Shown piece by piece: positions 14,648-16,411 of a stretch of 16,411 bases of DNA. Positions within the stretch are counted from its first letter, which is position 1. Each line of letters begins with the position of its first letter. The notes under the pieces were generated by a model, which saw nothing but the letters and a program-made list of their open reading frames with translations, was not told the DNA's origin and made no database searches. Both the position numbers and the translations under genes were made by a program. The stretch is taken from the NCBI GenBank assembly GCA_937914815.1, contig CALDMI010000361.1, forward strand, positions 1 through 16,411, in the 5' to 3' direction. Origin of the DNA: an uncultured Clostridia bacterium. Its GTDB lineage: Bacteria > Bacillota > Clostridia > Oscillospirales > CAG-272.

Positions 14648-15709
14648 ATGATAGCAGAGGAGAACATCCGACAGTTCAGCGAGAGCTGTGACAAAATATT
14701 CAAAGAGATCCGCCGCGACGTCATAGGACAGACCGAGGTCGTCGAGGGGACGGTAATCGCAATGATTGCCGGCGGTAACGTACTGCTCGAGGGAGTGCCC
14801 GGGGTCGGAAAGACCCGACTTGTCAGAACGCTCGGAAGAGTGTTTGACATGCCATTCTCGCGTATACAGTTCACCCCCGACCTTATGCCCGCGGACGTAA
14901 CGGGTACAAACATCATAGTCAAGGGCGAGGACGGGAGCTCCGAGTTCCGCTTCCAGCCCGGACCGATTTTCAGTAACATAATTCTCGCGGACGAGATAAA
15001 CCGCGCGACCCCGAAGACACAGTCCGCGCTCCTTGAGGCAATGCAGGAGCACACGGTGACCGTCATGGGTGTCTCGAGAAAAATGAAAGAGCCTTTCTTC
15101 GTCCTCGCGACGCAGAACCCGATCGAGCAGGACGGTACATACCCGCTTCCCGAGGCGCAGATGGACCGCTTCATGTTCAATCTGATAGTTCCGAACCCGG
15201 GACTTGACGAGCTCATGGAGATAGTCAACATGACGCAGAAGACGATGGCTGAGGTCTCGGAGCCCGTGTGCAGCGGCGAGGAGCTCCTCAAAATGCGCGA
15301 GACGGCAAACGCCGTGCCGGTCGCCGAGGAGGTCATGAAATATGCTATGACCCTCTGCTCCGCGACACACCCGAACAGCGACTGCGCGAGCGAGGCGGCG
15401 AAAAAGTACGTCCGCCTCGGCGCGAGCCCCCGTGCCGGACAGGCTCTTATATCGGCGGCTAAGGTAAAGGCGCTGATGAACGGTCGCTTCAATGTTTCAT
15501 ACAGCGACATAAACGCGCTTGCAAAGCCGGTATTCAGACACAGAATGAAGCTGAATTTCGAGGCTATCGCAGACCGCGTGTCTCCCGACAGCATAGTCGA
15601 GATGATTCTCTCCGAGGTCGGAGAGAGATTCGGTATAAATCCGAAGAAGGAGCCCGCCGAGACAAAGGCGGAGTCGAAGAAGGGGCTGTTTTCCGGAAAG
15701 CGCGGATAA
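14648..15709 (+). CDS. MoxR-family AAA+ ATPase
   Basis: Cytoplasmic AAA+ chaperone-like ATPase of 353 aa, the usual MoxR length. Walker A 'GVPGVGKT' is at residues 49-56, the MoxR 'FTPDLMPADVTG' segment at 75-86, Walker B 'IILADEINRA' at 111-120, sensor 1 'ATQN' at 154-157 with the family hallmark 'NPIEQDGTYPLPEAQMDRF' immediately after it, and a helical lid to the C-terminus. All catalytic motifs are intact. The last ~15 residues are Lys-rich. AAGGA at 14634-14638 lies 9 nt before ATG. It sits between the three-helix membrane protein and a DUF58/vWA protein. MoxR proteins are known to pair with vWA proteins and to help mature or assemble protein complexes, sometimes by metal insertion; the client here is unknown. 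Confidence 0.93.
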   Translation: MIAEENIRQFSESCDKIFKEIRRDVIGQTEVVEGTVIAMIAGGNVLLEGVPGVGKTRLVRTLGRVFDMPFSRIQFTPDLMPADVTGTNIIVKGEDGSSEFRFQPGPIFSNIILADEINRATPKTQSALLEAMQEHTVTVMGVSRKMKEPFFVLATQNPIEQDGTYPLPEAQMDRFMFNLIVPNPGLDELMEIVNMTQKTMAEVSEPVCSGEELLKMRETANAVPVAEEVMKYAMTLCSATHPNSDCASEAAKKYVRLGASPRAGQALISAAKVKALMNGRFNVSYSDINALAKPVFRHRMKLNFEAIADRVSPDSIVEMILSEVGERFGINPKKEPAETKAESKKGLFSGKRG

Positions 15710-15732
15710 CGCCCCGGTAAAGCCAAAGTAAC

Positions 15733-15768
15733 AAGGAGTGGCGCCGCCGCGGCGCCGATGTGAAGAGA
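15733..15768 (+). promoter_or_regulatory. Shine-Dalgarno separated from the DUF58 start by a perfect hairpin
   Basis: AAGGAG is at 15733-15738. A perfect 7-bp hairpin follows (GGCGCCG 15740-15746, loop CCG, CGGCGCC 15750-15756). Possible starts then come at GTG 15760 and ATG 15769. Without folding the distance is 21 or 30 nt, too long; with the hairpin formed it is about 4 or 13 nt. An out-of-frame ATG-TGA start-stop pair at 15758-15763 overlaps the GTG. Confidence 0.55.
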
Positions 15769-16411
15769 ATGAGGACATCCTACTTAAACGACGCGTTTTT
15801 CAGCCGTCTTGAAACCTGCGCGCTGAACCTCCGCTCCGACCTCTCGGGGTTCTTCGGAGGAAAGCACCTTGTAAAGACCTACGGACAGACGGTCGAGTTC
15901 GCCGATTACCGCGAGTACATGCTCGGCGACGATATACGGCGGATAGACTGGAATCTTTACAGCAGGTTTGAAAAGTACTTTCTGAAGCTCTTCACCGACG
16001 AGCGGCAGATGCACACACAGATATTCCTTGACTGCTCGGGCTCTATGGGGAAGTTCGACGAAAAGAAAGCCGCCTATGCTACGGCGACGGCGGCGGCGAT
16101 AGGCTTCCTCTCGGTGCACAACACGGACAAGGTTTCATTCAAGCTCATGCGGGAGCACGGGGTGGAGGACCCGTTTGGCGTCCTCGTCGGAAAGCGGGCG
16201 TTCTTCCGCGCCGTCGCAGGGCTTGAGGATATCGAATTTGACGGAGAGGCGGACATCGCCGCGGCGGTAACCGGCAGCGAGTGCGGGACTGCGGACGGTC
16301 TTACAGTCATAATCTCCGACTTCATGACGGACAGCAACTGGAAAAAGGCTGTCGATTACCTGATTTACAAGAAAAGACAGGTTCTGCTCATGCAGATACT
16401 TACTCCGGAGG
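15769..16411 (+). CDS. DUF58 family protein with vWA-type MIDAS motif (3'-truncated by window)
   Basis: The first ~214 residues are present and the frame is open to the right edge. The family hallmark 'EFADYREYMLGDDIRRIDWN' is split here as residues 46-65, followed by 'RFEKYFLKLFTDE' and 'FLDCSGSMG', whose D-x-S-x-S is the metal-ion-dependent adhesion site of von Willebrand A domains. A later 'VIISDFM' strand is also typical. DUF58 proteins are regularly encoded directly after MoxR ATPases and are likely their partner or adaptor at the membrane. The start is uncertain: ATG 15769 is chosen for the family's usual short N-terminus ahead of the 'FFSRLE' helix; GTG 15760 would add three residues. 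It lies 50-59 nt after the MoxR stop in the same operon. Confidence 0.9.
   Translation, partial: MRTSYLNDAFFSRLETCALNLRSDLSGFFGGKHLVKTYGQTVEFADYREYMLGDDIRRIDWNLYSRFEKYFLKLFTDERQMHTQIFLDCSGSMGKFDEKKAAYATATAAAIGFLSVHNTDKVSFKLMREHGVEDPFGVLVGKRAFFRAVAGLEDIEFDGEADIAAAVTGSECGTADGLTVIISDFMTDSNWKKAVDYLIYKKRQVLLMQILTPE

Noticed and set aside
14338..15726. Antisense open frame of ~462 codons over the MoxR gene
   Set aside because: The sense frame is an unmistakable MoxR ATPase; the antisense product has no supported features.

Overview
The window looks like a chromosomal piece of an uncultured, moderately GC-rich member of the Clostridia, probably from a gut or other anaerobic polymer-rich habitat. 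This rests on the mfd / foldase gene order, the Gram-positive style lipoprotein, the sigma-A type promoter, the purine-rich Shine-Dalgarno sites and the clostridial style BspA-type leucine-rich-repeat protein. The taxonomic placement is an inference from gene style; no rRNA is present. All genes lie on the + strand.

Region 1 (1-2579) is a tight cluster: the 3' end of mfd (transcription-repair coupling factor), a membrane-anchored parvulin-type foldase that overlaps it by 4 bp, and an auxin-efflux-carrier (AEC) family permease that overlaps the foldase by 1 bp. The permease is broken into two reading frames near 2259.

Region 2 (2580-4097) holds a monofunctional AroQ-class chorismate mutase and a PfkB-family sugar kinase that resembles 2-keto-3-deoxygluconate kinase. 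Each has its own good ribosome binding site.

Region 3 (4098-4803) is a 706 bp non-coding stretch. Its left half is GC-rich with several hairpins and ends in a possible terminator. Its right half is AT-rich and carries a palindrome, a near-consensus promoter (TTGACT, 17 bp, TATAAT) and a structured leader with a cUUCGg hairpin just ahead of the Shine-Dalgarno.

Region 4 (4804-13251) is one giant gene for a 2815-residue lipoprotein. It has a lipobox Cys26, a small beta domain, two InlB-type B-repeats, five fibronectin-III-like modules, two more InlB-type repeats, about 60 BspA-type leucine-rich repeats interrupted by ten 'DGVLF' hairpin modules, and the usual 'GWTxSQT' C-terminal cap of this family. 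It is followed by a strong hairpin.

Region 5 (13397 to the end) starts with its own promoter and encodes a MoxR-type operon: a three-helix membrane protein with an InlB-like extracellular domain and a Gly/Asp-rich tail, a MoxR AAA+ ATPase, and the first part of a DUF58 protein with a vWA MIDAS motif. DUF58/MoxR pairs are thought to act in assembly or maturation at the envelope. An InlB-like domain in both the giant lipoprotein and the first gene of this operon hints, but does not prove, that the two neighbouring units work on the same cell surface.

I saw no rRNA, tRNA, CRISPR array or insertion sequence.
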